DNA of 6,148 bases, from positions 64,053 through 70,200 of the forward strand of contig NVVP01000006.1 in assembly GCA_002402245.1 (NCBI GenBank), read 5' to 3'. This stretch comes from Gammaproteobacteria bacterium (GTDB lineage: Bacteria; Pseudomonadota; Gammaproteobacteria; Nitrosococcales; Methylophagaceae). Below, in pieces: positions 5,909 to 6,148 of the stretch. Position numbers and translations under genes: made by a program. The notes below the pieces were generated by a model. It made no database searches. It had not been told where the DNA came from and was given only the letters and a program-made list of their open reading frames with translations. Each line of letters starts with the position of its first letter. Position 1 is the first letter of the stretch.

Positions 5909-6148
5909 CTCATTCATTATCCCTGACTGGCCTGCCGCGGATACTATTCGAGCATTTTCAACCACACGTCTTGGCGGCATCAGTGCTGCGCCTTATGATT
6001 CACTCAATTTAGGTTTACATGTGGGTGATAATGCTGACACGGTTCAAGCTAATCGTAACCAGCTTATTCAAGATCTCAATCTACCTGAAGCGCCTCGCTG
6101 GTTAGATCAAATTCATGGTACACACGTTTGTTCTGCTCAAGACTGGCA
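5901..6148 (+). CDS. pgeF: PgeF/YfiH laccase-domain protein, N-terminal part only
   Basis: Eighty-two codons are visible before the window ends; the family is usually about 240-250 residues. The sequence has the family opening IPDWPAADTIRAFSTTRLGG (7-26), then YDSLNLGLHVGD (32-43), a run of NRNQL (51-55), and WLDQIHGTHV (67-76). His72 corresponds to the first zinc-binding histidine of the LACC1/YfiH fold. Members have been described as polyphenol oxidases, as purine-nucleoside-cleaving enzymes, and in E. coli as PgeF, which keeps L-Ser from replacing L-Ala in peptidoglycan stems. ATG 5901 overlaps the end of the upstream phosphatase gene by 8 bases in another frame. An AAGG about 18 bases upstream is too far away to count, so translational coupling is likely. 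Confidence 0.92.
   Translation, partial: MNNSFIIPDWPAADTIRAFSTTRLGGISAAPYDSLNLGLHVGDNADTVQANRNQLIQDLNLPEAPRWLDQIHGTHVCSAQDW

Overview
The window is a compact, ordinary-looking stretch of bacterial chromosome, moderately AT-rich, with no RNA genes, mobile elements, CRISPR or long repeats that I can see. Protein similarity recalled from memory (PmbA, RsmE, PrmC with a DPHLSQGDVRFEPL block almost identical to the E. coli protein, the DUF3301 family, PgeF) points to a gammaproteobacterium. The lineage within the class cannot be fixed from this window; an AT-rich marine or Thiotrichales-like group is only a guess.

Layout. Positions 1-5017 hold six genes, all on the minus strand. In transcription order they are rsmE (16S rRNA m3U1498 methyltransferase), a small DUF3301 membrane protein, a receiver-domain protein with a C-terminal membrane anchor, prmC (release-factor glutamine methyltransferase), moeB (molybdopterin-synthase sulfurylase/adenylyltransferase family) and pmbA (TldE subunit of the TldD/TldE protease, cut by the window start). 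Junctions are tight: a GTG/TGA overlap, then gaps of 63, 7, 27 and 17 bases. Apart from the 63-base gap, where a second promoter could sit, this looks like one transcription unit. Position 5018 starts a 78-base divergent intergenic region with a good sigma70-type promoter facing right. It drives an inositol-monophosphatase-family gene that overlaps by 8 bases the start of pgeF (YfiH, laccase-domain protein), which is cut by the window end.

How the genes relate. rsmE and prmC both modify the translation apparatus (rRNA and release factors). moeB serves molybdenum-cofactor sulfur transfer, pmbA peptide or protein processing, and pgeF peptidoglycan fidelity. No single pathway joins them; this is a housekeeping cluster. 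The least ordinary member is the receiver-domain protein (2793-3917). It has a complete phosphorylation site, about 235 residues of predicted helix with no output domain I recognise, and a hydrophobic tail ending at the C-terminus, and it sits where prfA often sits, directly upstream of prmC. Two starts are better placed downstream of the longest-ORF starts: ATG 3917 for the receiver protein and GTG 4292 for DUF3301. I found no convincing undescribed multi-gene system.
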